This document shows positions 11,866 to 23,090 of a DNA stretch of 64,000 nt, piece by piece (position 1 is the first letter of the stretch; each line of letters starts with the position of its first letter). The notes beneath the pieces were generated by a model, which ran no database searches, had not been told where the DNA came from, and saw only the letters and a list, made by a program, of their open reading frames with translations. This DNA comes from Ophioderma brevispina (lineage: Eukaryota > Echinodermata > Ophiuroidea > Amphilepidida > Ophiodermatidae): positions 58,607 to 122,606 of the forward strand of contig JAMKCH010051754.1 in the NCBI GenBank assembly GCA_023653785.1, written 5' to 3'. Both the position numbers and the translations under genes were made by a program.

Positions 11866-13670
11866 ATTAGTGCCAGTTGCCATGTGGGTATTTGCAGACG
11901 ATTTCTGCACATTATGTCCTTGCATTTGTTCAGTCAGTTTTGTTCATTTGACAGATGAATTATGTACCTTGAAAAGTGAAAGCTGTGATCATTGATATGT
12001 CCTTGCTTTTTTGTTTACCACTATCTTTTCTTCCAAAGAAATCACTTTCTGTGTTGCCTATGCCACGCGGGGCCGGGGTGGGTATGGTTATCCACTCACT
12101 CTTTTTCTGTTGCTGTGTTTATCCCTTTCTGCTCGCTTAGACTTTTGTGTTCAAACACACACAAGTTGAAGCTAATCGAAGCCTAAAGACACAAGGCTCT
12201 TTTCTGGCTTATTCGGTTTTTTCTTTTGCTGCATGATTAAATTCTGTGAATAACCCCGATAACAAATCCCTGGACTCTTTCAAGTATTCTTTTATACAAG
12301 AGACGGAGTATGGCTATCGGTTTAACCAGCTCAATGACTCCCTATTGAGTGCTACAAAGAGGCCAGTAGGCACTTTGGGATCAGGGGCCACTTAATTAAC
12401 AATGTTTTGATCTCTATCCAACCTGTTCAATTCAACAGGAAAATTAGAAACAAACCAGGGATTGGCGATAGCAGTTGCTGTTTATTTGTTTTGTACTGGT
12501 GTATGGTGGCACTATCTCCTAAAGCAGTTTTAAAACCTCTTTTTGATCTACCTCACGCTCGCTTCCCATCTCATTCACCAAAGGAGAATAACTCAGAGAG
12601 GATATTGATGAAAACGTAAAAGTTTCAGACCATTACCGAGGCGCGGGAAAAACAGATAAAGTGAACGACCGGATTGATAACATCAGAGAAAATAAGGACT
12701 AAGTGAAGTGGAGATTTATCAAAGCAAACAAGACTACATCATGGTGGATATATATATATAATCCACAACGGTGTATGTTGCAACGTAGGATATGGTTAGG
12801 AGCCCGGTTAGGAGTTCTGTTTCTTTGAAACATTATCTTGAACACGTGATAAACTGGTATCAGCGATCGGGAAGAGAGCAAAATCACATACCCTAGATGG
12901 CCTATCTTCAAAATATTAAAAGCCTGGAAAATCCCGGTGGAAAATATCAATAAGATTGTGGTGACCTGTTTTTACACGGACTAAACAATTTATATGGCTT
13001 TACTCTAACGCACTGTGGGCGGGGTTTAATAATATTTTATGAGAAAAAACTCCAAGGTCTCTGAGGTAATGCGTTCCCAGCCTGTTGTTATTGCCACATT
13101 TTACAACTGCCATGTTTTTCATGTATGACATTCGCTGCTCCGTGTGTGCCTGTACAAAATGCAAAGAATTGTTACAGTATCTTGATTGAATTGAATCAAA
13201 GGAGAGTTTGACTGGTAGTTCCATTACACTGGCTACAGGGTTGGCAGAGTTCAACACAGTACACGGGGACTAGCAATAAATGCATTACTGAGACTGGGCC
13301 AATTCAACGCGAGTGGTAGAGATTTCACACTGAGCCCCGGCGGACACAGTTGCGCGTCGGCAATTGGCCGGGTCGTGTTCACCGCGAGACTTTTATCCCA
13401 GAAGACTGGTAGAAATTTCGTGTGACAACATTTCGTAACCAGCGCCACATAAATGTATTTATTTCTGTTTGAATATTATCTATTTATACTATGGATTTGA
13501 GTTTACCATGTGTGTCAGTGTTGTTTGAGAGTGTGCACACGACTCGGTGAGTTTTTTTTACGCATGGCGGATTAGCATCGTTAATACGCTGACTTGTAAG
13601 CTCAAGAACGCGGTGTGTACAAAGGGATTGTATGTAGATTGCCATCCAAATACGCCCAAGTGATTGCAGT
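11866..13670. other. Upstream flank of the Frizzled gene, no gene recognised
   Basis: No coding exon is recognisable. The stretch 13250-13450 is somewhat richer in CG than its surroundings and may contain promoter or 5' UTR sequence, but no core element can be assigned with confidence. Confidence 0.35.
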
Positions 13671-13823
13671 GTGCTTGTATTAACGAAAAGTCCACCAAAC
13701 AAGTACGTACCAACCATAGACGTAGTAGTTGAGACACTTGTCTGTTTTAAAACGACTTTCATTACACGCAGTCATAAATGGAACACACGTGTTTACAACC
13801 TATTCCATAGGATTTCCAACATC
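13671..13823 (+). other. Probable 5' UTR of Frizzled with in-frame upstream ATG
   Basis: This stretch is open in the Frizzled frame from ATG 13671. The encoded 51 residues lack signal-peptide character and precede a good signal peptide. It is most likely untranslated leader. I cannot see whether an upstream non-coding exon exists. Confidence 0.45.
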
Positions 13824-15619
13824 ATGAAGCGGATTTATTTAGTTTTTGTGATTACATGGATTTCGGGATGTTGCATAGTGTCAGGTCTGCAACCTGGATT
13901 GCAGCATCCAAATCGACAAGGGCAATGTGAACGGATTACCATTCAAATGTGCGTAGGAATTGGATACAATATGACGAGAATGCCCAATTTCTTTGGGCAT
14001 ACATCACAAAGTGAGGCAGCACCATTGATACACGAATTTATGCCGTTGGTTCATTATGGATGTCATGATCATTTACTGTTTTTCTTATGTTCCTTGTATG
14101 CTCCCATGTGCTCAGAGCAAGTTGACATGATTATTCCGGCATGTAGACCTATGTGTGAGGATGTTCGCGCCGACTGCGCTCCTGTCATGGAAAGATTTGA
14201 CTTTCGTTGGCCTGAAAGTATGGACTGTGCCAAACTTCCACGAAGCAAAGATCGCAGCAATCTTTGCATGGTGGCACCCAATACGTCAGAGAACACACCT
14301 GATGGAACTGACTACCCAGGACGACCACTTGAAAATCCAGTTCGTCCTAGAGATGACCCACCGCCGCCACCAACGGAAACACCTCCTAGTGAACGTTGTG
14401 ACAATCCAGATCGGTTTGTATATCTGGTGCAGACAAACTCTTGTGCACCAAGATGTGATCGTGACGTCTACTTCCAAGCACATGACAAAGACTTTGCCAT
14501 ACTTTGGATTGGTATCTGGTCTGTGTTATGTTTTGTGTGTACCACCATTACCGTTCTGACATTCCTCATTGACCGCGCCAGATTTAAATACCCTGAAAGA
14601 CCCATTATATTCCTTTCCATGTGCTACATGATGTATTCTATTGCGTTTATCATAAGGTTAATCACTGTCAAATTGGACCAATAATTGCTTGTGATAAGAC
14701 TCCAAAACCTGAGAGTGAACTCTATCTGATCCAAGAGGGTCTAGAAAGCACGGGATGTACCATTGTTTTCTTAATTCAGTACTATTTTTACATGGCAAGT
14801 TCGATATGGTGGGTAGTTCTTACTTTCACCTGGTTCCTAGCGGCTGGAATGAAGTGGGGTTATGAAGCCATTGCAGCATATAGCAGTTATTATCATCTGA
14901 TAGCTTGGGCGCTCCCAGCTTTGAAGACCATCATAGTTCTAACTCTACGCCGAATGGACGGCGATGAACTCACAGGAATGTGTTATGTAGGTAACCAAGA
15001 CATTAACGCTCTCGTCGGGTTTGTTCTAGCCCCTCTGTTCATATATTTCGCCATAGGAACTCTCTTTATAATATCTGGATTCATTTATATGTTTCGCATA
15101 AGAAAAGTCATGAAAAGTGGAGGTACAAACATTGACAAGCTTGAGAAACTGATGGTTCGAATAGGTGTATTTTCAGTTCTTTACACAGTTCCTGCGACTT
15201 GTGTAATTGCCTGTTATTTCTATCAGCGTGCTAATATGTTATATTGGGAATTTGCTGCTAAGCTTAACCCATGCAAACAACCTGGAGATTGCAGCATAGA
15301 CTTCAGCATTCCTTCAGTTCCTGTTTTGCTAGTGAAAACTTTTATGCAACTGGTTGTTGGAATAACTAGTGGAATGTGGATATGGAGTACAAAGACGGTT
15401 CAATCTTGGCAACAATTTTTTGGGAAGATATTTGGCACACCTCAAAGAAAGACTGCTATTGCTATCAGTGCGAAATACCCACCTGCACCACAAGGAAGTA
15501 CGCCGCTTAGTAAAGTAAAATATACAAGGACTCCAACTAAGATTCCAACATTACCATCAGGGTCAGCCCCTGAATCAACTGTAGGAGGCATAAGCAATGG
15601 AACGGGAGCTATTGTATAA
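13824..15619 (+). CDS. Frizzled-9/10-like Wnt receptor, single exon, one frameshift
   Basis: A Class F seven-transmembrane receptor for Wnt ligands at the plasma membrane. From ATG 13824 there is a signal peptide (about residues 1-21, ending near VSG), then a cysteine-rich domain with all ten conserved cysteines and an NMT glycosylation site. A proline-rich linker follows, with TM1 (WIGIWSVLCFVCTTITVLTF) and TM2 (RPIIFLSMCYMMYS). The first frame stops at 14682-14684. The receptor continues in another frame from about 14670 (GPIIACDK) through TM3-TM7 to the Dishevelled-binding KTVQSW motif and a stop at 15617-15619. QEGLESTGC, KSGGTNIDKLEKLM and the CDKTPK-type loop place it with Fzd9/10 rather than Fzd4. 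The span of 1796 bases is one short of a whole number of codons; with that base it would give about 598 residues, a normal family length. An in-frame upstream ATG at 13671 would add 51 residues before the signal peptide, so 13824 is preferred. The break is either a sequencing or assembly error or a real loss-of-function allele. Confidence 0.93.
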
Positions 15620-16420
15620 CAAACAGCGTAAAATGTACCAAAAAAGAACGAAAAAACAACATTGACCCACGGTCTCGAAGGTCATCAGCCACAAAAGAAC
15701 GTATGACCTTTAAAGACAATCGCTTTGAATCGATACAAATTATATTTCACGACCATTCAAAATCGAAAAGTCGATTTCTTTGACCAAGGTTACTAGTACT
15801 TATTATTTACATGATTAATAAGGAAACGGTTTTTATCTGAAAATTGACAAGAATCAGTTATTTGTCAGACAGTACTTCAACCGTATTTACCTATATGAAT
15901 AATATGTTGATGTATGATGCATAGAATTTACCAATTGTTGCAAATTGAGGGCTGTTCAGTATGACTATGACCCTGCGTAAAGGTCACGACCAAACTTGAT
16001 TGCTCATAACAGATGTTATTAGTGCCGTTAATGAAACTTTTCAAGACCAATTTGGGACTTCTGGTATGATGAGGTTGAAGGCTATCGTGACAATCGTATT
16101 CAATTCTCTCAGGACTGGTTTCAGTTCAGTAGCTCATACCTTGTACCTGTATGAACTTTTCCAACCCACCCAATTTGAACATTGTGTTGGTACTAATTAT
16201 GTATTGTACTGCTAATTAACCAGTGGGTCGAAATGAACTGTGACCATGAATTGAGATAATTGTAACTGATGATCGTTTTCACATGCATTCACCTTATTCA
16301 AATGATACAAAATCTCGCGGTAAGAGGGAGTGGCAAGGCTGTGGATCGCGAAATATAAGGAATTTTTATATAATTTTGAAAGTATGTGCCTCTCAACAAT
16401 CGTTTTATCCGTAAGTACTG
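15620..16420 (+). other. 3' flank of Frizzled, probable 3' UTR
   Basis: AT-rich and non-coding. I found no unambiguous AATAAA signal in the first kilobase, so the transcript end is not fixed. Two open frames of about 70 codons (16000-16215, 16330-16542) are unrecognised; the second runs into a MITE. Confidence 0.4.
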
Positions 16421-16640
16421 CACTCTCTAAATGTAAAAGAGGTCACTCTTCGGGAACTCGTAATAACGTTTGTAGTTTTGTAGTGAAGTTTACTCCTTTC
16501 AAAGAGATTTTCACTATTTTCATTGAAAAAATATCATTCTGAAAAGACTGGAAATTACTCATAACGAATGGAAAACACTCCAAAAAGAAACGTCAGGCTC
16601 CACGAGTTCCCAAAGAGTGGGTTTTCTTGTATTTAGAGTG
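16421..16640. mobile_element. MITE with CACTCT(AAA) inverted termini
   Basis: About 40-bp arms: 16421-16462 (CACTCTCTAAATGTAAAAG and CTTCGGGAACTCGT) and 16601-16640 (CACGAGTTCCCAAAGAGTGG, ending TTTAGAGTG). It is non-coding. The terminal CACTCTAAA sequence is shared with the MITE at 19555-19757, suggesting one family using TA sites. TA follows the right end; the left flank reads TG, probably mutated. Confidence 0.8.
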
Positions 16641-16661
16641 TATTTAAAGTACCGGTATATA

Positions 16662-17487
16662 CAGGGTGAGTCCCCCATTTTGAATCTTTAAACATATATA
16701 TCTAACAGATGTGGTATCATCAGCAAGCCTATTTCATTCATTGTCTTTAATTTGCTGCAAAGAAATTCCAAGTATAAGCCGAGCTACACTCTTTTGAATC
16801 AAGTAGTCGGCTTTTACCCCTATCCACGGATTCCCATGTGAATGCACGGCGGCCAACTAAGCAAATGACTCCATGATAAGGGTATCTTAGTGTCAAAGCA
16901 ATTATCTTAAAGATGTAAAAGCCAATGATAATGGTGAGTTTTATTTGAAACACTTTTTCAAGATGTGACATATTTGATCTACAAATGTAGGCAATACTTT
17001 ATAAAGACCTCAAAGGTTGTCAACGATGTCTGTTTCTTCATATGGTATGATTCGTTCAACTCCTCTCCAGAAACTGATACATGTATCAAATTAATTTTAT
17101 TTATGAAACGATTTTTATGAGTGCCGAGGGCGTAGAAATGGAGCTAAACGTTAAGAGGGCATCGATGGTAAATTGTGACTGAATTTTGTGAGGTTAAATA
17201 GTGTCACATTTATTCTGCAGTTAATAAATTGCTCGATTTTATTCTGAACATTGATTTGCTTCGCTGAACGCATTTCATTTTAATGTGAATCCGTGGACAG
17301 AGCGCAAAATAGACTACTTGATTCAAACGACAATAGCTTGGTCTATACCTAACCGATGATAATGATATTTGCATCAAATTAAAGATAACCAACTAGGCTT
17401 TCAGATTATATCACATGATATATATATATGTTACTTAAAAAAATAAAAATGGCGGACACAACCAGAGTCATTTTTTTACTCACCCTG
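16662..17487. mobile_element. Mariner-like MITE with TA target sites
   Basis: An 826-bp element with inverted ends CAGGGTGAGT (16662) and ACTCACCCTG (ending 17487), both flanked by TA within TATA. Inverted ACAGGGTG-type termini and TA duplications are typical of Tc1/mariner elements. No transposase fragment is visible; a 74-codon minus frame (16747-16971) has no transposase motifs. Only 21 bp separate it from the preceding MITE. Confidence 0.82.
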
Positions 17488-17489
17488 TA

Positions 17490-19422
17490 TATCACTTTAT
17501 GCACTTTTTGATTGATATACAGTAAAACACATCCTGATGAATGAGTATATTATTCGAGAAAGGAACACTGCAATAGGCCACACTATAGCATATTACTCTT
17601 AACAGTTTTATCACTCATTTGGTCATGCAAGGTTGACAAAATACGATTTGAAATTCTTCGTTTTGTCAGAGAATTGTATTTGTATAAACAAATTGATAAA
17701 AGAGCCTCATCGTACATGTGATTCCGCGCCAAATGAAATATACGGCAACGTTTGTGCGCGAGTGTTAAAGTACAAACACGAAATAATCATCTGTATTTGA
17801 TTACAATGCCTCTGAATGCGTTACAGTTAAATTAACATGGCGGCCATAAAGAAATTCAACCAAATGAGAGTATCCGATTTGTTATATACGATCCTGGTGT
17901 TTGACGACATTGTAGCTTTTTATTTGTCTCTCTGTGCACAGACTGTTGCAAACTCAGTCCTATTCGTCTTTATTCGAGTGTGCAATACAAATTTAAAGCA
18001 AAATTCTTGTCGCAAATTAACCCGGTCAACCGATAAATTCACTATCGACAAAAACACGAGTTTGGCAATACGATAAAAGATAACCCTGCATTGTACATGT
18101 GACAATGATTCACAAATTGAAATTTATTGAGAAAAGAATTACATTTTGTATAGCACTCGACACCGGTTGTGAAAATCGACATGCACATTACCACTTTGAC
18201 CCAGGTATTGTTGAGCAGAAATAAAATGTGTTCTAAAAAAACACTTTCCAATAAACCATAAATTACGGTACACGAGTCAGGATTTTACCTCCGCTGCCTT
18301 TTATTGTTTTGTTTACGCACTCATTTGAAAGAAGTGAAACCAATAGTTAAGCGTGAAACAATAATGTTTGGGTGTTAAAAATCTGACAATTTTCACAATT
18401 TTCTACAGGACGTATTGAAATAAACGCAACAAAAAGTAGTGAAAATTGCGTTAAGGTATACACCAAGGGGTTTACAATAACTTGACCAATTTGACAATTT
18501 AATCTGTAATCTGGCCCTAATGATTGAGCCAAGTCTGACCGCGTGACATCATAAGTGTGATAATTGGAAAGAGTCTTTAACTAGGTTTGCTTGAGGATAC
18601 TACTACAACCTACATCAAACGCAATCTTCACAAATTTAAAAATATTTTTTGTTGTGTTCATTTTGATGCGCCAAAACAGCCCAGGCAGATATTCCCCTAG
18701 TAATTTATATATGTAAATATTTTTGGACAACCTGATTGTGTTAACATTGTTAACGATTGAAAGCAGTATAGGCCTATTATCCTCCCCCTCATATTGTAGA
18801 CCTTGATAAATGCATAACCAAATGTTTTTACTATATTGAATATAAATAACAATCTCTCCCATATTACGGTACAGAATACAACATTGTATGAAAATATACG
18901 CCCAATCCACATTGACTGTATTAAATTATGTACATGTATAAACAATATATGTAATTTCTGCCGATTTGTAATTGACTTGGTGTATCGGAATTTGGATCGT
19001 TCAGTGTAAACTACTACCGTCTCGGATCACACACACTTCATACCGGGAAATGAGTGTTATTTGCATATAAATAGGAACCTTCAATGAGGCTCCAAATAAG
19101 GATTAACATCAAAGATTCCGGCTTACATATGAGTACCCCGATAAGGTTTCTAATTGATATGTCTTACCATCCAGAAGAGTTAAATGAATATTTTAAATGG
19201 CAATTTTCAGCTGCGAACACCGCAGCTGCTGCTGACGGTAATTTTATTATATGTATTTCTTGAAAAAGAAATGCATACGGGAATAATTTGTATTCCTACT
19301 CAATTATGCATAATATAATTGTATGCATGAACTATTTAACCGCGGTTATATCAGGTTTTATTAACAGTGAAGTTTGTTTGATAATATGCACATTCAGCTT
19401 ATATCATCCTCCATATTAATTA
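17490..19422. other. No gene recognised
   Basis: About 1.9 kb of AT-rich DNA. Overlapping 80-110-codon minus frames near 18581-18945 have AT-driven composition and no recognisable motif. Confidence 0.4.
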
Positions 19423-19468
19423 TTGGCATGCAGAGATGGAAAACATAATTTTTGTGTGTGCACAATTA

Positions 19469-19829
19469 GAGTTGTAGACTGGGGAGGGGCACTCATGGGG
19501 CACGCGTTAAAAGATGAACGAGACATTAAAAGTGTGTGTACAATACGAGTTGTACACTCTAAACTTCAGGGATTAAGTAAATCATTTAGGATTGTAGTTA
19601 GTGTTCAATCAAAATAGATTAAAAATGAAATTGCCTTAGATTCAATCATATTAATCAAATCTAATATGATTTAATGTTAATACAACAGAGATTAATTTTA
19701 CATGTAAATCTAATCCTAAATTTAAATTAACTTTTATATCCCTGAATTTAGAGTGTATAGACCGGGGGTGGGAACTCTCATGGGACACGTGTTAAAAGAG
19801 TAACGAAGCATTAAAAGTGTGGGTGAGGT
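19469..19829. repeat. ~80-bp tandem duplication split by a MITE
   Basis: Unit 1 (19469-19546) reads GAGTTGTAGACTGGGGAGGG, then CACTCATGGG, CACGCGTTAAAAG and ACATTAAAAGTGTG. Unit 2 begins GAGTTGTA at 19547 and resumes after the MITE at about 19758 (TAGACCGGGGGTGGG, CACGTGTTAAAAG, GCATTAAAAGTGTG). Confidence 0.85.
19555..19757. mobile_element. MITE with CACTCTAAA termini and a visible empty site
   Basis: Ends are CACTCTAAACTTCAGGGAT and, inverted on the right, CCCTGAATTTAGAGTG. It is flanked by TA. The interior is rich in AATC/GATT words and palindromic (TTAATCAAATCTAATATGAT). It sits inside the second unit of a tandem duplication, whose first unit shows the uninterrupted sequence GAGTTGTAGACTGGGG. 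The boundary is therefore known to within about two bases. Confidence 0.87.
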
Positions 19830-20370
19830 CAATCATGTGTATTGGAGCGCTTTCCGTCGTTATGCGTCCAATTGTAAGTTATAAAGTTTTGTAGTGGTTT
19901 CGTTGTAAAATTTATCCCATATTGTTCATTTTTTTAGACCGAAATTTTGATCATTTGCGTGTGTTTTTGTAATTTTCACTTATATTGAGGTTTTTTTATC
20001 TGGCAATTGTAATGATATTATTATTGTTCCCAGTACATGTTGAATATAATGCTACATATACCAGTCACGTTACATGTACTGAAAATAGTTATTTCATACT
20101 GAGGGCAACTTCCCTACCGTCCCCTATTCTTATACCACGTATAGGGCCTTATACCCTATGCGAAAGAGATCAAGAAAATCGATAACCGAATTGTGTCTTC
20201 GAGTTCTGCGCCCGTTCTGCGATATATTGGAGGGCGTATCTAACACACAAAAAGGGTTCTTATCTCGTATGACTACGCTAAAAGTTTGATCCTCGTGGTA
20301 CATTTTATATCATGCAAGCGGTATTGATGCCCTATACACCAGGCCAATAAGAATATCACAATGTCACCTC
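19830..20370. other. No gene recognised
   Basis: AT-rich sequence with no assigned feature. Confidence 0.4.
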
Positions 20371-20375
20371 CTACC

Positions 20376-20672
20376 TGTTAAAAATTTCCGTAAATTAAGA
20401 CAACAGATTTTCGTAAATTTACGGAAAATCTGTTTTATAAAACAATCAAATAAAAACAACATAAAAAGGTTAATTTACAAATATTTCAAAACTTTCGTCA
20501 GCAATATTTCTGTTCAAATACACATTTTGTTTTTTCCGTAATAATGAGACAAATTTTCTATAAAAAATTACTGGGTCAAAGTTCCGTTAATTGACAAAAT
20601 TTCGTAAATTACCACTAAGAAAGTTCTGGAAATAACGCTGCCAGAAATTCCGTAAATTTACGGAAATTATTT
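20376..20672. repeat. Cluster of CCGTAAATTTACGG palindromes
   Basis: A near-perfect 31-bp palindrome at about 20404-20434 (ACAGATTTTCGTAAATT meets its mirror AATTTACGGAAAATCTGT). A second palindrome, TTCCGTAAATTTACGGAA, lies at about 20650-20667. Further half sites (TTTCCGTAAATT, TTTCGTAAATTAC) occur at about 20383 and 20600. This may be a decayed foldback element; a protein-binding dyad is a less likely alternative. Confidence 0.65.
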
Positions 20673-21014
20673 AACAAGTGTAACTGATTAGGATATTTTG
20701 GCTCGTTATCGTCTCTTTCAATACATTTTGAAATTGTGCTTACTCATCAAATAAGAATCAAGCTTTTTTAAAGGGACCACGAAGAGATTTTTTCTTTAGA
20801 CTTTAAATTGCACTTGATTGGTGGTAGAACATAAATCATATTTTTATGATAAAGGTGACGTTTCGCCTTATTAATTTCAGGTGTTATTTAATACACTGGT
20901 ATAGCATTCTAAACAATTGATGGGCGTTTTTTTTCTGGAATAATCTTCTTGCCCCTTTATCCACGTGATCTCTGGTGCTGATACTGCCTATACATAAACT
21001 GTTGGCTTCCATGC
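20673..21014. other. No gene recognised
   Basis: A 76-codon minus frame (20884-21114) overlaps the MITE and has no motif. Confidence 0.4.
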
Positions 21015-21366
21015 TTAAAGGGGGATTGCCCGATTTAAGGATATGAAGTTTCATCTTGATAGATTTGGCTTCACCCAAAAACCCCCACCTGTAAAGTTCG
21101 CGCCGATATTTCAATGCGTTTTCATGTTAGAGCAGAAACGTGATTTTCGTTCGTAGCCCCATAGAGTACTGTGTAAAATTAGATATTGGTCGACCAAATG
21201 GTGTACATTTCGCTCATTACTTCCCAACCAAACATCCTTTGACCCCTAAGATTTCACAGGGTAATGAAAATAGTAGCTTTCTTCTGATAACCAAAAAGTT
21301 TTACCACTTCCGGTAAAATCTGGGCTTCTGGGACAGGCCTATTAGCGATCGGGGCTGGACCTTTAA
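21015..21366 (+). mobile_element. TTAA-flanked MITE, family A, copy 2
   Basis: A 352-bp unit between TTAA 21015-21018 and TTAA 21363-21366. It matches copy 1 (4381-4735) from TTAAAGGGGGATTGCCCG to GGCTGGACCTTTAA, with scattered substitutions and single-base indels. Confidence 0.87.
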
Positions 21367-22600
21367 ATTTGATGTTTCAGTTACATGTAACGTTAATTTT
21401 TATGTATCGACGTCGCAAGTTGATCATCACAGTTTATGACAAATGTTTATAACGTTTGTATCGTGACTGATGATTATAAAATAAAACCGTTGTATAAGTA
21501 CAACTTCATTTTGTTGCAACATAAATTACTCGTATTTGTGATTTTTCCTGTCAACTCATAGTCATATAGTTATATTAATATACACCGTTTGCATTCTTCT
21601 GCTTCAAAAGATGTACAGAACTTGAAAGAGAGGTCGGAATCCACATCTTGTAGAACAACAAACAACAGAATTGGTACGTAAAACTAAGATTTCGGTCCCT
21701 CTGTAGGCCTATGTGCAAGAAATAACATACATAGAAATTTATTCGTGGTCACCACCTCGCCTCGTGCGGCAAGGTTTAAACCTGACGCTGATTGGTGAAC
21801 ATGGTGACCTGATGGCCTGCTAAGAATCAGTGCAATTACAGATGTTACTTATCAAGATTTCAATGGGATGGAAAAGAATAAACTAAATACAAAATTTTAT
21901 TTGAAAATGTTCACAAATCGCATAATATGCCGTAATGTCCATAATTTGGGGGCAAGTTGGACATGATATGATAACTAGCATTTTAAAATATGATTATAAT
22001 TGACCATTCAAAGAGGTGTTTTCTGATATGCAAGTATTCCAATAAACAAATAGCAATGCCGTAGTGTGTTACAGGTCATGGTTCACAATTATTACGCCCA
22101 TACATAAATATCAGATATTCACATGGAAGGCTTTTTTTTTATCTCAAGAGTCGGCTTTTGATACTCCCGTATAAGAAATAAGAATCAATAACATCCTTAC
22201 TACAAGTGATGTTCGTATATGCCCATTTGGTCAGCGTCTCTTCACTATTGCTTCTGGGTTTGATGTAGTGGAAATATTGATTGATTGTTTTTGCCTTAAT
22301 TTAAGGGATCGATTTGTCTCAGAGAAAACGTTAAAAGTTTTCGTTTTAGCTAGCTACTGTGCCAATATGCTCTTGTTAAACTTCGCAATTAGGCATTAAG
22401 TTTGTACAAGACGTTTAACGTGACTTGAAAACTTGTAAATTGGAACGTTTGGACCGGTAAAATGCTGTATTTTTGTTCCATAAATAAACCATATTTCAAC
22501 AGAGACCACCACATCCCCTCCCAAAATGGGACTCCAGACGGTAATATAATTGGTGTGAACGCCTCCTTGGTCATCCACTTGTGTATCTTATATGGCTAGA
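21367..22600. other. No gene recognised
   Basis: AT-rich, with no coding region supported. Short frames near 22389-22578 on the minus strand overlap each other and show no domain. Confidence 0.4.
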
Positions 22601-22603
22601 ATT

Positions 22604-22740
22604 GCACGGCTTATACTGTATTTTGCGAAACGAACGCCCATTGGTTTACAACCTTTTTTCCGTCATGCCTTGCATAACGTGTCAAACGGAACAAGCGTGT
22701 AATCCAATGGGCGTTTCGTTCGCAAAATACGTACAAGCCG
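22604..22740. repeat. Hairpin with ~45-bp arms
   Basis: The left arm 22604-22650 (TATTTTGCGAAACGAACGCC, CATTGG) is mirrored at 22697-22740 (CCAATGGGCGTTTCGTTCGC, AAAATAC). The loop is about 46 bp. The arms are nearly perfect, so the hairpin is fairly recent or maintained. It is probably a short foldback element. Confidence 0.82.
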
Positions 22741-22789
22741 CAAATTGCGTGCAATTAATGCTTTCACTACGGATGTTTTCAACCTCTCG

Positions 22790-23090
22790 ACTGATAGGGC
22801 CTATAGCTCACGGTTACACTCACTGCTTTGCATATGTCATTAATTTAAAATGAATGAGTTACCTTCTCATCATTTGGGGCGCCTCTCCTCCTAATGATAT
22901 GTACAATAATAGTAACACATTATTTCAGTAGTCATCAGCTTACTATCAATTATCATTATTGTAACATCAATGCCACGTTATTCTGAATTTCAACGACTAT
23001 TTATCTGTCAATTATCTGTAAATATTACTTAGGCTCAGTAAAATCAATAAGTTTACCGTCCTCTCTCGCTTCCTATTTTGAGGCCACTTC
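22790..23090. repeat. Dispersed repeat D, copy 1 (uninterrupted)
   Basis: About 300 bp from CTCTCGACTGATAGG to CTCTCGCTTCCTATTTTGAGG. It aligns with 28583-29290, which carries the same landmarks (CGACTGATAGGC, GGCGCCTCTC, TCAATTATCTGTA, GCTCAGTAAAA). This copy lacks the 349-bp MITE found in the other. Confidence 0.75.

Noticed and set aside
14069..14559. Extra frames overlapping Frizzled (75 minus, 134 plus, 65 minus codons)
   Set aside because: They are shadows of the conserved receptor coding frame.
14621..15619. Separate gene starting at ATG 14621
   Set aside because: The part before about 14670 has no Frizzled similarity in that frame, while the other frame does; it is the second half of one broken receptor gene.
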